NCBI RefSeq assembly: GCF_009604405.1
Contig: NZ_WEGK01000008.1
Span: 248,001 to 312,000 of the forward strand
Direction: 5' to 3'
Length of the DNA stretch: 64,000 bases
Origin: Nocardia macrotermitis
GTDB lineage: Bacteria; Actinomycetota; Actinomycetes; Mycobacteriales; Mycobacteriaceae
A program made the position numbers and the translations under genes. The notes beneath the pieces are model-generated. The model did no database searches, had not been told where the DNA came from, and saw only the letters and a program-made list of their open reading frames with translations. This document shows positions 43,802 through 53,800 of the stretch, one piece after another. The first letter of the stretch is position 1. Each line of letters begins with the position of its first letter.

Positions 43802-45364
43802 GTGGCCGGGCAGGAGACGACGGCCGTTCCGGGGAATCCGCTGCGCGACGAGCGCGACAAGCGGCTGCCCCGGATCGCGGGTCCGTGCAGCATGGTGATC
43901 TTCGGTGTCACCGGTGACCTCTCACGCAAGAAACTCATGCCGGCCATCTACGATCTCGCGAACCGGGGGCTGCTGCCCCCGGGTTTCGCGCTGGTCGGCT
44001 TCGCCCGCCGCGACTACAAGGACGAGGATTTCGCCGAGGTCGTCCTGGACGCGGTGAAAGCCCACTCGCGCACGCCTTTTCGGCAGGAGGTGTGGGATCA
44101 GCTGGCCGAGGGCGTCCGCTTCGTGCAGGGCACCTTCGAGGACGACGCGGCCTTCTCACAGCTCGCGACGACCCTCGCCCAGCTCGACCAGGAGCGCGGC
44201 ACGGGCGGCAATCACGCCTTCTACCTGTCGATTCCGCCCAACGCCTTCCCGCAGGTGCTCAAGCAGCTCTCGCGCACCGGCCTGGCCAAACCGGCCGATC
44301 CGGGCCCGGGTAGGCCCAAGCCGTGGCGGCGGGTGGTCATCGAGAAGCCGTTCGGGCACGATCTCGAGAGCGCCAAGGAACTCAATGCCCTGGTGAACGA
44401 GGTGTTCCCCGAGGAGACCGTCTTCCGGATCGACCACTATCTCGGCAAGGAGACGGTGCAGAACATGTTGGCACTGCGCTTCGCCAACGAGATGTTCGAG
44501 CCGATCTGGAACTCCGGTTACGTCGACCACGTGCAGATCACGATGGCCGAGGACATCGGATTAGGCGGGCGCGCAGGCTATTACGACGGGATCGGCGCCG
44601 CGCGCGACGTCATCCAGAACCATCTGCTCCAGCTCATGGCGCTGACGGCGATGGAGGATCCGATCAGCTTCCACCCGCGTCAACTCCAGATCGAGAAGAT
44701 CAAGGTGTTGCAGGCCGCGAAGCTGGTCGAGCCGCTGGACGAGACCACCGCCCGCGGTCAGTACGCCGAGGGCTGGCAGGGCAGCGAGCACGTCGTCGGG
44801 CTGCTGGACGAGGAGGGTTTCGACCCGCAGTCCAGGACCGAGACCTACGCGGCGATCACCCTCAACGTGGAGACCCGGCGCTGGGCGGGTGTGCCGTTCT
44901 ATCTGCGCACCGGAAAACGCTTGGGCCGCAGGGTGACCGAGATCGCGGTGGTGTTCAAGCGCGCGCCGCATCTGCCATTCGACCAGACCATGACCGAGGA
45001 ACTCGGGCAGAACGCGCTGGTGGTGCGGGTGCAGCCGGACGAGGGCATCACCCTGCGATTCGGGTCCAAGGTGCCCGGGTCGAGCATGGAGGTCCGCGAC
45101 GTCAACATGGACTTCAGCTACGGCGAGGCGTTCACCGAATCCTCGCCCGAAGCCTACGAGCGGCTGATCCTGGACATGCTGCTCGGCGTCCCATCGCTGT
45201 TCCCGGTCAACGAGGAGGTCGAATTGTCCTGGCGCATCCTCGATCCCGTGCTCGAGCACTGGGCCGCGGAGGGCAAACCCGAACCGTACGAGTCCGGCAC
45301 CTGGGGCCCGTCCTCGGCCGACGAGATGCTCGCGCGCAGCGGGCGGGAATGGCGGCGTCCGTGA
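43802..45364 (+). CDS. zwf: Glucose-6-phosphate dehydrogenase
   Basis: First, NADPH-forming step of the oxidative branch. The 520-residue protein has the coenzyme motif F-G-V-T-G-D-L-S-R-K-K, the substrate motif F-R-I-D-H-Y-L-G-K-E and V-I-E-K-P-F-G-H-D-L. GTG 43802 is five bases after the tal stop. Its end overlaps opcA by four bases. Confidence 0.96.
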   Translation: MAGQETTAVPGNPLRDERDKRLPRIAGPCSMVIFGVTGDLSRKKLMPAIYDLANRGLLPPGFALVGFARRDYKDEDFAEVVLDAVKAHSRTPFRQEVWDQLAEGVRFVQGTFEDDAAFSQLATTLAQLDQERGTGGNHAFYLSIPPNAFPQVLKQLSRTGLAKPADPGPGRPKPWRRVVIEKPFGHDLESAKELNALVNEVFPEETVFRIDHYLGKETVQNMLALRFANEMFEPIWNSGYVDHVQITMAEDIGLGGRAGYYDGIGAARDVIQNHLLQLMALTAMEDPISFHPRQLQIEKIKVLQAAKLVEPLDETTARGQYAEGWQGSEHVVGLLDEEGFDPQSRTETYAAITLNVETRRWAGVPFYLRTGKRLGRRVTEIAVVFKRAPHLPFDQTMTEELGQNALVVRVQPDEGITLRFGSKVPGSSMEVRDVNMDFSYGEAFTESSPEAYERLILDMLLGVPSLFPVNEEVELSWRILDPVLEHWAAEGKPEPYESGTWGPSSADEMLARSGREWRRP

Positions 45365-46269
45365 TCGTCGACATGCCGGACACCGACACCCAGGCGATCA
45401 ACAAACGCCTGGTCAAGTTGCGTGAGACCAGTGGCGTGGTCACCGTGGGCCGCGTCCTGACGCTGGTGGTGTGCACGCTGGACAGCTCCGAGGCCGAGGA
45501 TGCCATCGCCGCGGCCAACGACGCCAGCCGCGAACACCCCTGCCGCGTCATCGTGCTCGCGCGCGGCGACCGGTTCGCCGAGACCAAGCTGGACGCGCAG
45601 ATCCGCGTCGGCGGGGACGCGGGCGCGGCCGAGGTGATAGTGCTGCGGTTGCAGGGCGAGCTGGTCAATCACGAATCGAGCATGGTGATCCCGTTCCTGC
45701 TGGCCGATACGCCGGTGGTGGCGTGGTGGCCGCGTGGGGCCCCGCAGGTGCCGTCGCAGGATTCGGTGGGGCGCTTGGCGATTCGCCGCATCACCGACTC
45801 CACCTTCGCCGCCGATCCGCAGGCCGCGATCAAGGGCCGCCTGGCGTCGTACGCCGACGGCGATTCCGATCTGGCCTGGAGCCGGGTAACGTTCTGGCGG
45901 GCGCTGCTGGCCTCCGCGCTGGACGAGCCGCCGTTCGAACCCGTCGAATCGGTGACGGTGTCGGGTCTGTCCGAGGAACCGGCGCTGGACATTCTGGCCG
46001 GTTGGCTGGCCGCCCGGCTGGGTTGCCCGGTGCGGCGGCAGACCGGTGACCTGCGGGTGGAGTTGCATCGGGCGAGTGGTCCGATCGCGATCACACGTCC
46101 GCAGACCGGTCGCACCGCGACGCTGACCCGCGCCGGTGAGCCCGGTCAACGGTTCGCGCTGGCTCGGCGGGAGACCAACGACTGCCTGGCCGAGGAGTTG
46201 CGGCGGCTGGATTCCGACGAGATCTACGCCGAGGCGCTCGCGGGTATCGAGAAGGTCATCTACGAGTAG
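45361..46269 (+). CDS. opcA: OpcA, glucose-6-phosphate dehydrogenase assembly protein
   Basis: Promotes assembly or activity of Zwf. The 302-residue length is that of actinobacterial OpcA. Includes H-P-C-R-V-I-V-L, W-W-P-R-G-A-P and R-R-E-T-N-D-C-L-A-E-E-L-R-R-L-D near the end. GTG 45361 overlaps the zwf stop as GTGA; the open frame upstream is only a mirror of zwf. Confidence 0.94.
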   Translation: MIVDMPDTDTQAINKRLVKLRETSGVVTVGRVLTLVVCTLDSSEAEDAIAAANDASREHPCRVIVLARGDRFAETKLDAQIRVGGDAGAAEVIVLRLQGELVNHESSMVIPFLLADTPVVAWWPRGAPQVPSQDSVGRLAIRRITDSTFAADPQAAIKGRLASYADGDSDLAWSRVTFWRALLASALDEPPFEPVESVTVSGLSEEPALDILAGWLAARLGCPVRRQTGDLRVELHRASGPIAITRPQTGRTATLTRAGEPGQRFALARRETNDCLAEELRRLDSDEIYAEALAGIEKVIYE

Positions 46270-46391
46270 TTTCCGCGCCCGGAGTCGTTGCGGCACATAC
46301 TGTTTCACGGCAGATGCGGCCGACGGCCCGGGGCGTGGACAACCCGATAGCGCTCCCCGCGAGAGTGGGGATGAGCCCCGAGAGGTGATCG

Positions 46392-47126
46392 ATGTCCGAA
46401 CCGATCGTCGAAGTCCATTCCAGCACCGAGGATCTGGTGGCGGCCGCCGCGGCGCGTTTCGTGGCCGTGGTGACCGCGGCGCAGGCCGAACGCGGTATCG
46501 CCTCGGTCGTGCTGACCGGTGGCGGCACCGGGATCGGGCTGCTCGAGGTGGTGCGCAAGGCACCGGGCGGGATCGACTGGTCGCGCCTCGAGGTGTTCTG
46601 GGGTGATGACCGGTTCGTCCCGGCCGGTGACGCCGAGCGCAACGATCTCCAGGCCCGCCACGCGCTGCTCGACCATGTGCCGCTGGACCCCTCGCGAGTG
46701 CATGCGATGGCGGCCTCGGACGGCGAATATCCGGATCCGGTGGAGGCGGCGGCCGAGTACTCCACCGCCGTGCACGCGCATCTGGCCGAATACGGCGCGT
46801 TCGATCTGCACCTGCTCGGGATGGGCGGTGAGGGGCACATCAATTCGCTGTTCCCGCACACCGACGCGGTGCGCGAGGAGCACGAACTCGTTGTGGCGGT
46901 GACGGATTCGCCCAAGCCGCCGCCGGTGCGGATCACCCTCACCCTGCCCGCGATCCGGCGGACCCGGCACGTGGTGCTGGTCGTCGGCGGGGCGGCCAAG
47001 GCCGAGGCGGTCGCCGCGGCACTGTCCGGTGCCGCAGCGGTCGACATCCCGTCGGCCGGCGCCATCGGCTCCGAGACGACCACCTGGCTGCTCGACGAAC
47101 CGGCCGCGGCGGATCTCCCCCGCTAG
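46392..47126 (+). CDS. pgl: 6-phosphogluconolactonase
   Basis: Hydrolyses 6-phosphogluconolactone, the step after Zwf. The 244-residue DevB-type protein has V-L-T-G-G-G-T-G, W-G-D-D-R-F-V and L-L-G-M-G-G-E-G-H. It ends the pentose-phosphate cluster, about 120 bp after opcA, and is followed by a minisatellite. Confidence 0.94.
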   Translation: MSEPIVEVHSSTEDLVAAAAARFVAVVTAAQAERGIASVVLTGGGTGIGLLEVVRKAPGGIDWSRLEVFWGDDRFVPAGDAERNDLQARHALLDHVPLDPSRVHAMAASDGEYPDPVEAAAEYSTAVHAHLAEYGAFDLHLLGMGGEGHINSLFPHTDAVREEHELVVAVTDSPKPPPVRITLTLPAIRRTRHVVLVVGGAAKAEAVAAALSGAAAVDIPSAGAIGSETTTWLLDEPAAADLPR

Positions 47127-47162
47127 ACCGCACGTGCTCGCGCTCGGCCGGGCGAGGTCACA

Positions 47163-47278
47163 GCCCGCCCGAGCGCGACGCCTTTCGCTCTGCCCGCCCG
47201 AGCGCGACACCGTTCACTCTGCCCACCTGAGCGCGACGCCGTTCACTCTGCCCACCTGAGCGCGACACCATTCGCTCC
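47163..47278. repeat. 29-bp minisatellite, four units
   Basis: Four head-to-tail 29-bp units (47163, 47192, 47221, 47250) of the pattern GCCCACCTGAGCGCGACRCC followed by GTTCACTCT, with a partial fifth after 47279. Units differ by a few bases. The period is not a multiple of three, so it is not coding. Confidence 0.85.
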
Positions 47279-47323
47279 GCCCACCCGTTGCACGGTTCGC
47301 TCGGCGCATGCCACGCTGTCTGC

Positions 47324-48031
47324 ATGGCGCGTGATTGCTTCTGCGGGTGCGGAGCACAAATCCCATTCGGTCGTCGGGCGGCCGCGAATGCCATCGGCCG
47401 CCAGATCACCGCAGATCTCATCGCACTGCGGGAAGCCTCCGATGGCACGCTCCCGGCCACGGTCGATCGGACCGATCTCGAACGCCTCTGCTACGAGGGT
47501 GACGCCGTGCTGCCGCGCGTGCGGGCGCGCACTCACGGCGAGATCGACCGCGACGAGATCGACCGCGACACCACCCAGGCGTTCATGAGCGCCGCCAGGC
47601 GGATGCGGGCCGCGATAACCCGCCCGGCGGCGCTGAAATCCAATGCCCCGGCCCCCGCACCGCCCGAATTGATCCGCGCCACCGGCGAGGTCGTGGAGAT
47701 CCGCGAAACGGGCATGACCATCAATGACGATCCACGAGTTCGCCTGCGCCTGCGCGTCTTTCCACCGAGCGGCGAACCGTTCGAGGTCGAACGCAAGCTC
47801 CTGGTCTCACGCCTGAGCATCCCGCGCCGCGGCGATCGCGTCGAGGTCGAGTACGACCGCAACGCCCCCGACCGCTTCACCTTCGAACTCACCGCTCCCA
47901 CACCGGGATTGGCCGACGAACTCACCCGACTGACCCGCCTGCACCAGGACGGCACCCTCACCGAGGCCGAGTTCCAACGCGCCAAGGCCGCTGTTCTCGG
48001 CGGTGAACCCGGCCCCGGAGCGATCAGCTGA
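47324..48031 (+). CDS. SHOCT-domain hypothetical protein
   Basis: Unknown function, 235 residues. N-terminus M-A-R-D-C-F-C-G-C-G has three close cysteines, perhaps a metal site. A middle beta-barrel-like part (T-G-E-V-V-E-I-R-E-T-G and R-G-D-R-V-E-V-E-Y-D-R-N) resembles OB-like domains in phage-shock/SHOCT proteins. The C-terminal SHOCT helix reads L-T-R-L-H-Q-D-G-T-L-T-E-A-E-F-Q-R-A-K-A. Its last 30 bases are part of a 118-bp duplicated segment. Confidence 0.72.
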   Translation: MARDCFCGCGAQIPFGRRAAANAIGRQITADLIALREASDGTLPATVDRTDLERLCYEGDAVLPRVRARTHGEIDRDEIDRDTTQAFMSAARRMRAAITRPAALKSNAPAPAPPELIRATGEVVEIRETGMTINDDPRVRLRLRVFPPSGEPFEVERKLLVSRLSIPRRGDRVEVEYDRNAPDRFTFELTAPTPGLADELTRLTRLHQDGTLTEAEFQRAKAAVLGGEPGPGAIS

Positions 48032-48237
48032 GACGGGGCAACACCGGCCGCTCACTCGCGGCACTGATCATCAGCCCACTCCAAGCGGGTACCGTTCACC
48101 CCGACAGCAACCATCCGATGGTGAAACCGGCCCTAGCGCGATCAGCTGAGCCGAGGCCGCACCAGTCGCTCACTCACGGCACTGATCATCAGCCCACTCC
48201 AAGCAGATACCGTTCATCCCGACGGCAACCGTCCGAT
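48002..48237. repeat. 118-bp tandem duplication covering a gene 3' end
   Basis: Copies at 48002-48119 and 48120-48237 share about 102 of 118 positions by eye, including CGATCAGCTGAG around the stop codon and a long identical run CACTGATCATCAGCCCACTC. The second copy holds a dead copy of the SHOCT gene's last codons. Confidence 0.85.
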
Positions 48238-48283
48238 TACGTTTGCCGACAACGATATTCATCGCTTGCCGAGCAGCCCGGGC

Positions 48284-49255
48284 TCAGCTGTTCGCCGGGT
48301 CTAGGGCTTTCAGGTGGCGGGTGAGGAATTCGTTCACCGCTTCGGTGCGCTCCCATTGCACGAGATGTCCTGCGCCCGGGATCTTTTCGACCGCGCGGAG
48401 GTCCGGGACGTTGGCGCGCAGGGTGGCCAGGGGGTCGCGGCCGCTGAAACCCTCCATGTCCGGGTCGTTCTCGCCGTAGAGGAAGTAGGCGGGGACCGGG
48501 ACGGTGGTGGGGAGCTCGGCGGTCAGTTCCCAGTTGCGGTCCAGGGCGCGGTACCAGTTCAGGCCGCCGGTGAATCCGGTGCGCTCGAATTCCGTTACCT
48601 GAGCGTCGAATTCGGCCTCGGACAGCCACGACCACGGGAGCGCGGGAGCCTGCGGCAGGGCGTCGAGGTAGCCGATGCCGGGCGGGTTCTTCCAGGTGTC
48701 CAGGTAGTGGAAGTCGCCACTGAGCGAATAGTAGACGCGGGCGAGGAATTCGCGTGGGCGCGCGGCCAATTCGGCGTCGGCGACGCCGGGGGTCTGGAAG
48801 TAGGACAGGTGCAGGAAGTGCCGTTCCGCGGCCCTGGTCCAGAAGGCCGACGGCGGTTTGGGCGGGCGCGGGGCATACGGATTGTTCAGCACGAATACCG
48901 CCGCGACACGCTCGGGCGCGCGCAGGGACAGTTCCCACACCAGTTGCGCGCCGAAGTCCAGGCCGACGAACACCGCGTGCTCGGCCCCGATATCGTCCAG
49001 CAGGCCGAGCAGATCACCGGCGACGGCCTCGTTCGTGGTCGCCTCGAGTCCCTCGGGCGCCTCGGTGCGGCCGTATCCGCGCAGGTCGGGAGCGATGGCG
49101 TGATATCCGGCCGCGGCCAGCGCGCGAAGCTGACGCCGCCACACCGACCAGCCGTGCGGGAATCCGTGACAGAAGATCACCGGGTATCCGGTCCCCTGCT
49201 CCGCGATGTGCAATCGGATCCCGTTGGTCTGCACCTGCCGATGTGTCGGCTCCAC
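48284..49255 (-). CDS. Alpha/beta hydrolase, epoxide-hydrolase-like
   Basis: Soluble hydrolase of 323 residues. It has F-C-H-G-F-P-H-G-W (the H-G-x-P oxyanion motif of epoxide hydrolases), the nucleophile elbow V-G-L-D-F-G-A with aspartate (so epoxide hydrolase or haloalkane-dehalogenase type, not esterase), and a C-terminal catalytic histidine in G-A-G-H-L-V-Q-W-E. GTG 49255 follows GGAGG; ATG 49285 abuts a KstR-like operator and has no good ribosome site. Divergent from an SDR gene. Confidence 0.83.
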   Translation of the reverse strand: MEPTHRQVQTNGIRLHIAEQGTGYPVIFCHGFPHGWSVWRRQLRALAAAGYHAIAPDLRGYGRTEAPEGLEATTNEAVAGDLLGLLDDIGAEHAVFVGLDFGAQLVWELSLRAPERVAAVFVLNNPYAPRPPKPPSAFWTRAAERHFLHLSYFQTPGVADAELAARPREFLARVYYSLSGDFHYLDTWKNPPGIGYLDALPQAPALPWSWLSEAEFDAQVTEFERTGFTGGLNWYRALDRNWELTAELPTTVPVPAYFLYGENDPDMEGFSGRDPLATLRANVPDLRAVEKIPGAGHLVQWERTEAVNEFLTRHLKALDPANS

Positions 49256-49269
49256 TCCGCCTCCATAAC

Positions 49270-49283
49270 TAGAACGTGTTCTC
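49270..49283. promoter_or_regulatory. KstR-like operator
   Basis: TAGAACGTGTTCTC fits the 14-bp KstR consensus TnnAACnnGTTnnA except for the last base. It lies between the divergent hydrolase and SDR genes and could regulate both. Confidence 0.55.
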
Positions 49284-49307
49284 ATCTCAAGGTAGTGTCC
49301 TGAAGTC

Positions 49308-50147
49308 GTGAACGGAATACTCGCCGGAAAGGTCGCGGTCGTCACCGGCGCCAGCCGCGGCATCGGCAAGGGCATCGCGCTGGAACTGGGCGCCGCGGGC
49401 GCGACGGTCTATCTCACCGGTCGCACCGCCACGCCGGGCCGCCTGCCGGGCACCGTGGCGCAGACCGCCGCGGAAATCGACGAACTCGGCGGCGTCGGCG
49501 TGCCGTACGTGTGCGATCACGCCGACGACGATGCGGTGCAGGCGCTGTTCGACAGGATCCGCAGCACTGACGGCCGCCTGGACGTGCTGGTCAACAACGT
49601 CTACAACGCGCCCGCCTCCGCGCGCTGGCTGGGCCGCCCGTTCTGGGAGGTGCCCCCGAAGGCGTGGGACGAGAGTTTCGACATCGGCGTCCGATCCCAT
49701 TACGTGGCAAGCGTTTTCGCCGCGCCCGCGTTGATCGAATCGGGCGGCCTGATCGTGAACATCTCCTCCCCCGGCGCGGAGCACTACACCCACAACACCG
49801 TCTACGGCGTCGCCAAGTGCGCGGTGGACCGGCTCACCGCCGATATGGCGCACGATCTGGCCGACACCGGCGTCACGGCGGTGTCGCTGTGGCCCGGCAT
49901 CGTGAATACCGAACTGCTGCAAATGGTTCCGGCCGACGAGCAGGGCCGCCGGATGGTCACACTGCCCGGCGAGGGCACCTTCGATCTGAACGACGCCGAG
50001 ACGCCACGTTTCCCGGGACGTGCCGTCGTCGCCCTGGCCGCCGACCCCGATCGCCGCGCCCGCACCGGAAAGCCTTGGCGGGTACGCGATCTCGCCGACG
50101 CCTACGGTTTCACCGATATCGACGGCCGCGTCCCGCGTCTGGGCTGA
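49308..50147 (+). CDS. Short-chain dehydrogenase/reductase
   Basis: NAD(P)-dependent SDR, 279 residues. Cofactor motif T-G-A-S-R-G-I-G (near 13-20), V-N-N-V-Y-N-A-P in place of the usual N-N-A-G, serine in N-I-S-S-P-G-A, and active-site Y-G-V-A-K. The C-terminal extension with P-G-I-V-N-T-E-L and G-R-A-V-V-A-L-A-A-D-P resembles the DHRS1-like branch. GTG 49308. Shares its promoter region and KstR-like operator with the divergent hydrolase, so a steroid/lipid link is possible. Confidence 0.88.
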   Translation: MNGILAGKVAVVTGASRGIGKGIALELGAAGATVYLTGRTATPGRLPGTVAQTAAEIDELGGVGVPYVCDHADDDAVQALFDRIRSTDGRLDVLVNNVYNAPASARWLGRPFWEVPPKAWDESFDIGVRSHYVASVFAAPALIESGGLIVNISSPGAEHYTHNTVYGVAKCAVDRLTADMAHDLADTGVTAVSLWPGIVNTELLQMVPADEQGRRMVTLPGEGTFDLNDAETPRFPGRAVVALAADPDRRARTGKPWRVRDLADAYGFTDIDGRVPRLG

Positions 50148-50879
50148 GCGGCCCGGCCTTCCGAACGCATCCCGCGGCGCTTCCGGGTGCTGCTGGATGA
50201 GGTGAATCATGTGTCCCGCGAACCATTTTCACCGTTCAGTTGCCCAGAATTTGCTACTTCTCTCGAAAAATGAGCACTGCCGAGCGATAAATGAAGACTG
50301 GCATCCACTGAACAAGATCAGGTAACCACGCCGTCCCGACCGACAGCACGGCAGCCGCAAGCACGCGCGACCGGGCCATCGATCTCAGCCTTCAAGGGCG
50401 CTGACATGGATCGATCCCCGGAGTCCACCTCGTCGCACCCGGTGTCGACCCCGCCCGCACAGCCCGGTCACGAGCGATCCGGCACCGAAGCCGCACGTCA
50501 TGGAGCGGTTGTAACACGATCATAAAGTAGGTCTTTCGCCCTCACGATCGACGAGTATTCTGCAAAATAGCTGTCGCACCGTTCGCGCCACTTCGGCGAA
50601 TGGTAGAAAGTCCGATTGTTCCGAATTCGAGATGCTGGGAGGCGTCGCCGAATGAGAGCTGTGAGTTGGGCCGCACTGAGCTGTAGCGTCGGGGATGGCG
50701 CCGGGAGCCGGGAGCCCGGAAAGACGATTCACACGCTTTTCTGACACGTGTGATCGTGCGTGGGGGGTGCGCCTCGCAATAGGCAGGGGCACACCCGGAA
50801 TTTTCGCGAGCGCAGCAGTGGTTTCGTCGTGCGTTGCTGCCGCGCCCCTGGTGTTTCGAGTTCGAACTCGAGGTGTTCA
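50148..50879. other. Gene-free region upstream of the NRPS
   Basis: About 730 bases with no convincing gene on either strand. The part at about 50215-50300 and around 50510-50620 is visibly less G+C-rich than its surroundings. It probably holds the NRPS promoter; no IdeR box or named operator was recognised. Confidence 0.5.
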
Positions 50880-53800
50880 GTGAATCTGCGTTCAGACGAA
50901 TACGCGACCGATCGGGCAGGCTTGATTCCGCTGTCGCGGGCACAATACGGCATGTGGCTGGCCGATCATCTACCCGGCGAGCAGGCGATGAACATCGCGC
51001 ACTACGTCGAGGTCGAGGGGCCGATAGACGTCGGCGCCTTCACCACGGCGGTGAACCGGGCCGGTCACGAAACCGAATCCCTCATCGTGCGAGTGGTCGA
51101 GATCGACGGCATTCCTTATCAATTCGTGGATCACGGCATCTCCTATGACGAGGATGTGCTGGACGTCAGCGGTTCGCCCGATCCGCTCGCCGCGGCATTG
51201 GAATGGATGCGTGCGGATTACAACGCCAAAATCGTCGATCCGAGCCGCGAGCGGCTGGCGGCGACCCGTTTGATTCGCATCGCCGACGATCGTCATCTGT
51301 GGTACGCGCGCGCACATCACCTCATCATCGACGGCTACGGCGCTTTCAATGCGCTGACCCGCGTGGCCGAGCATTACAACGCGTTGCTCGAGGGCAGGCC
51401 GCCCACCCCCATGGTTGGCGCGAAGCTGCGCGACATCATCGATGCCGAACACAGGTATCGGGACAGTTCCCGGTTCGAGGACGACAAGGCGTACTGGCTC
51501 GGCAAGGTGGCCGATATTCCAGCGCCGACGAGCCTGTCCGGCCGTCCCGCGCGCCTGGGCCAGGTCGATCGTGTTGCCGGACTGGAGCTTCCGGCACATG
51601 TGTCCGCGGCGCTCGAGCAGTTCGCGGCCGGTGTGGACGCCTCCCCGGCACAGGTGATCGTCGCGGGTTTCGCCGCCTTCCTGGCGCGAATGACCGGCCG
51701 CGACGACGTGGTGCTGTCACTGCCGGTGACAGGCCGGGTCACCAAGCGCCTGCGCAATGCCGCCGCGATGCTGGCCAATATGGTGCCGATCCGGTTCACC
51801 GTGGATGCCACGACCACCGTCGAACAGATGGTGCGGGCGGCCACCTCCGAACTGGTGCTGGCGATGCGCCATCAGCTCTACCGATTCGAGGATCTGCGCC
51901 GGGACTCCGACGCGCTGGACGCCTCCGCGAACTCCTTCGGCCCGATCGTCAATATCCTGTTCTTCGATTCGGAGATCCGGCTCGGGCGCGCCACCGGCCG
52001 TTATCGCGCGCTGACCTCGGGTGTCCTGGACGATCTACAGCTCAACATGTACCGCTCGGGCCCCGACGCGCCACTGCTGATCGAACTGCACGGCAACGCG
52101 AATCTCTACGACCAGGACGAGATCGACACCCATGCCCAGCGGTTCGTCGACTTCCTGCAACGGCTGACCGCGGCACCGCTGGACGCGCCCGTGATCGCGG
52201 TACCGCTGCTCGCACCCGCCGAACAGGCGCGGATCATCGGCGAGTTCGCCGGTCGCGACGGCAAAACCGACACCGAGACGCTGGTCGAGTTGATGGCGCG
52301 GCAGGTCACGGCCACGCCCGATGCCCTGGCGGTCACCGCGGGCACGACCGCCCTCACCTATCGGGAACTCGACGAGCGTTCCACTCGGCTCGCCCACCAC
52401 CTGATCGCTCGGGGCGCAGGCCCGGACACCCTGGTGGCGATTGCGATGCCGCGCGACGCCGATCTCGTCGTGGCCGCGCTGGCCGTCCTGAAGTCGGGTG
52501 CGGGGTACCTGCCCCTGGATCTCGCGCACCCGGCCGAGCGGCTGGAGTATGTGCTCGGTGACGCCGATCCGATCGCCGTGCTGACCACTCGTGCTGTGCG
52601 CGAACGTATTCCGGGTGATCCGGGGCGAGTGGTGTTGTTCGAGGAGATGGCGGACCTGGTCGGTGACGCGGTCGCCCCGACGATCACCGACGCCCACCGG
52701 ATCCGTCCACTTCGGCTCACGAACATCGCCTACGTCATCTACACCTCCGGCTCGACCGGGCGGCCCAAGGGCGTGGCCATCAGCCATGCTGCGGTGGCGA
52801 CCCTCCTGGCGAACGCCCGCGACGAGATCGGCGTGCGGCCCGGCGATGTGTGGACGCTGTTCCACTCGTTCGCGTTCGACTATTCGGTGTGGGAGATCTT
52901 CGGCGCGCTGGTCACCGGTGGCCGCCTCGTCGTCGTGGACCGGGACACCGCGCGATCGCCCGACGAGGTCGTGCGCCTGGCGGCACGCGAGCGGGTCACG
53001 GTCCTGAGCCAGACGCCCTCGGCCTTTCAGCAGTTCGGTGCGGCGACGCAGCGATATCGCGAGGCCGGCGCCCCCGACGGGCCACTGTCGCTGCGCGTGG
53101 TCGTCCTGTCCGGTGACCGTCTCGACCCGGCGGGGCTGGCGCAGTGGTACGAGCAGAATCCGGCGCTGCCGGTCGTGGTGAACAGCTACGGCATCACCGA
53201 GACCACGGTCTTCGTCACCCGCCACTACCTGACGCCGAGCAGCGCGGCACCGGGCGCGCCGAGCGTGATCGGTTCGGCGCTGCCGGGGTTGCGCGGTTAT
53301 GTCCTCGACGACCGGTTGCGGCCCGCCCCGATCGGTGCCTGGGGCGAAATCTATGTTGCCGGAAGCCAACTCGCGCGCGGCTATCTCGGGCGGGCCGCGC
53401 TGACCGCCGGACGATTCGTCGCCGATCCGTTCGGCGGGCCGGGCGAGCGGCTCTATCGCAGTGGCGATGTCGCACGGTGGAATCACCGGGGAGAGTTGGA
53501 ATACCGCGGTCGCGCCGATCAACAGGTGCAACTGCGCGGATTCCGGATCGAACTCGGCGAGATCCGCAATGTGTTGCTGAGTCACCCCGCGGTGTCGGCC
53601 GCTGTGGTCACGGTCCATCTGCCGGGTACGGCCGCGGCCCGGCTCGTCGCGTATGTCGTATCCGACGACGCCGATATCACCGACACCCTGCGCGCGCACG
53701 CCGCGAAAGTGTTGCCGGACTACATGATTCCGGCCGTGTTCTGCACGGTGCCCGGCATTCCGCTCACGGTCAACGGCAAAATCGACCATCGTGCCCTGCC

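Noticed and set aside
47163..47278. CRISPR array
   Set aside because: The 29-bp units are directly adjacent with no spacers, so this is a minisatellite.
50520..50792. Small open frames upstream of the NRPS
   Set aside because: No ribosome site, family or conserved pattern; they overlap in several frames on both strands.
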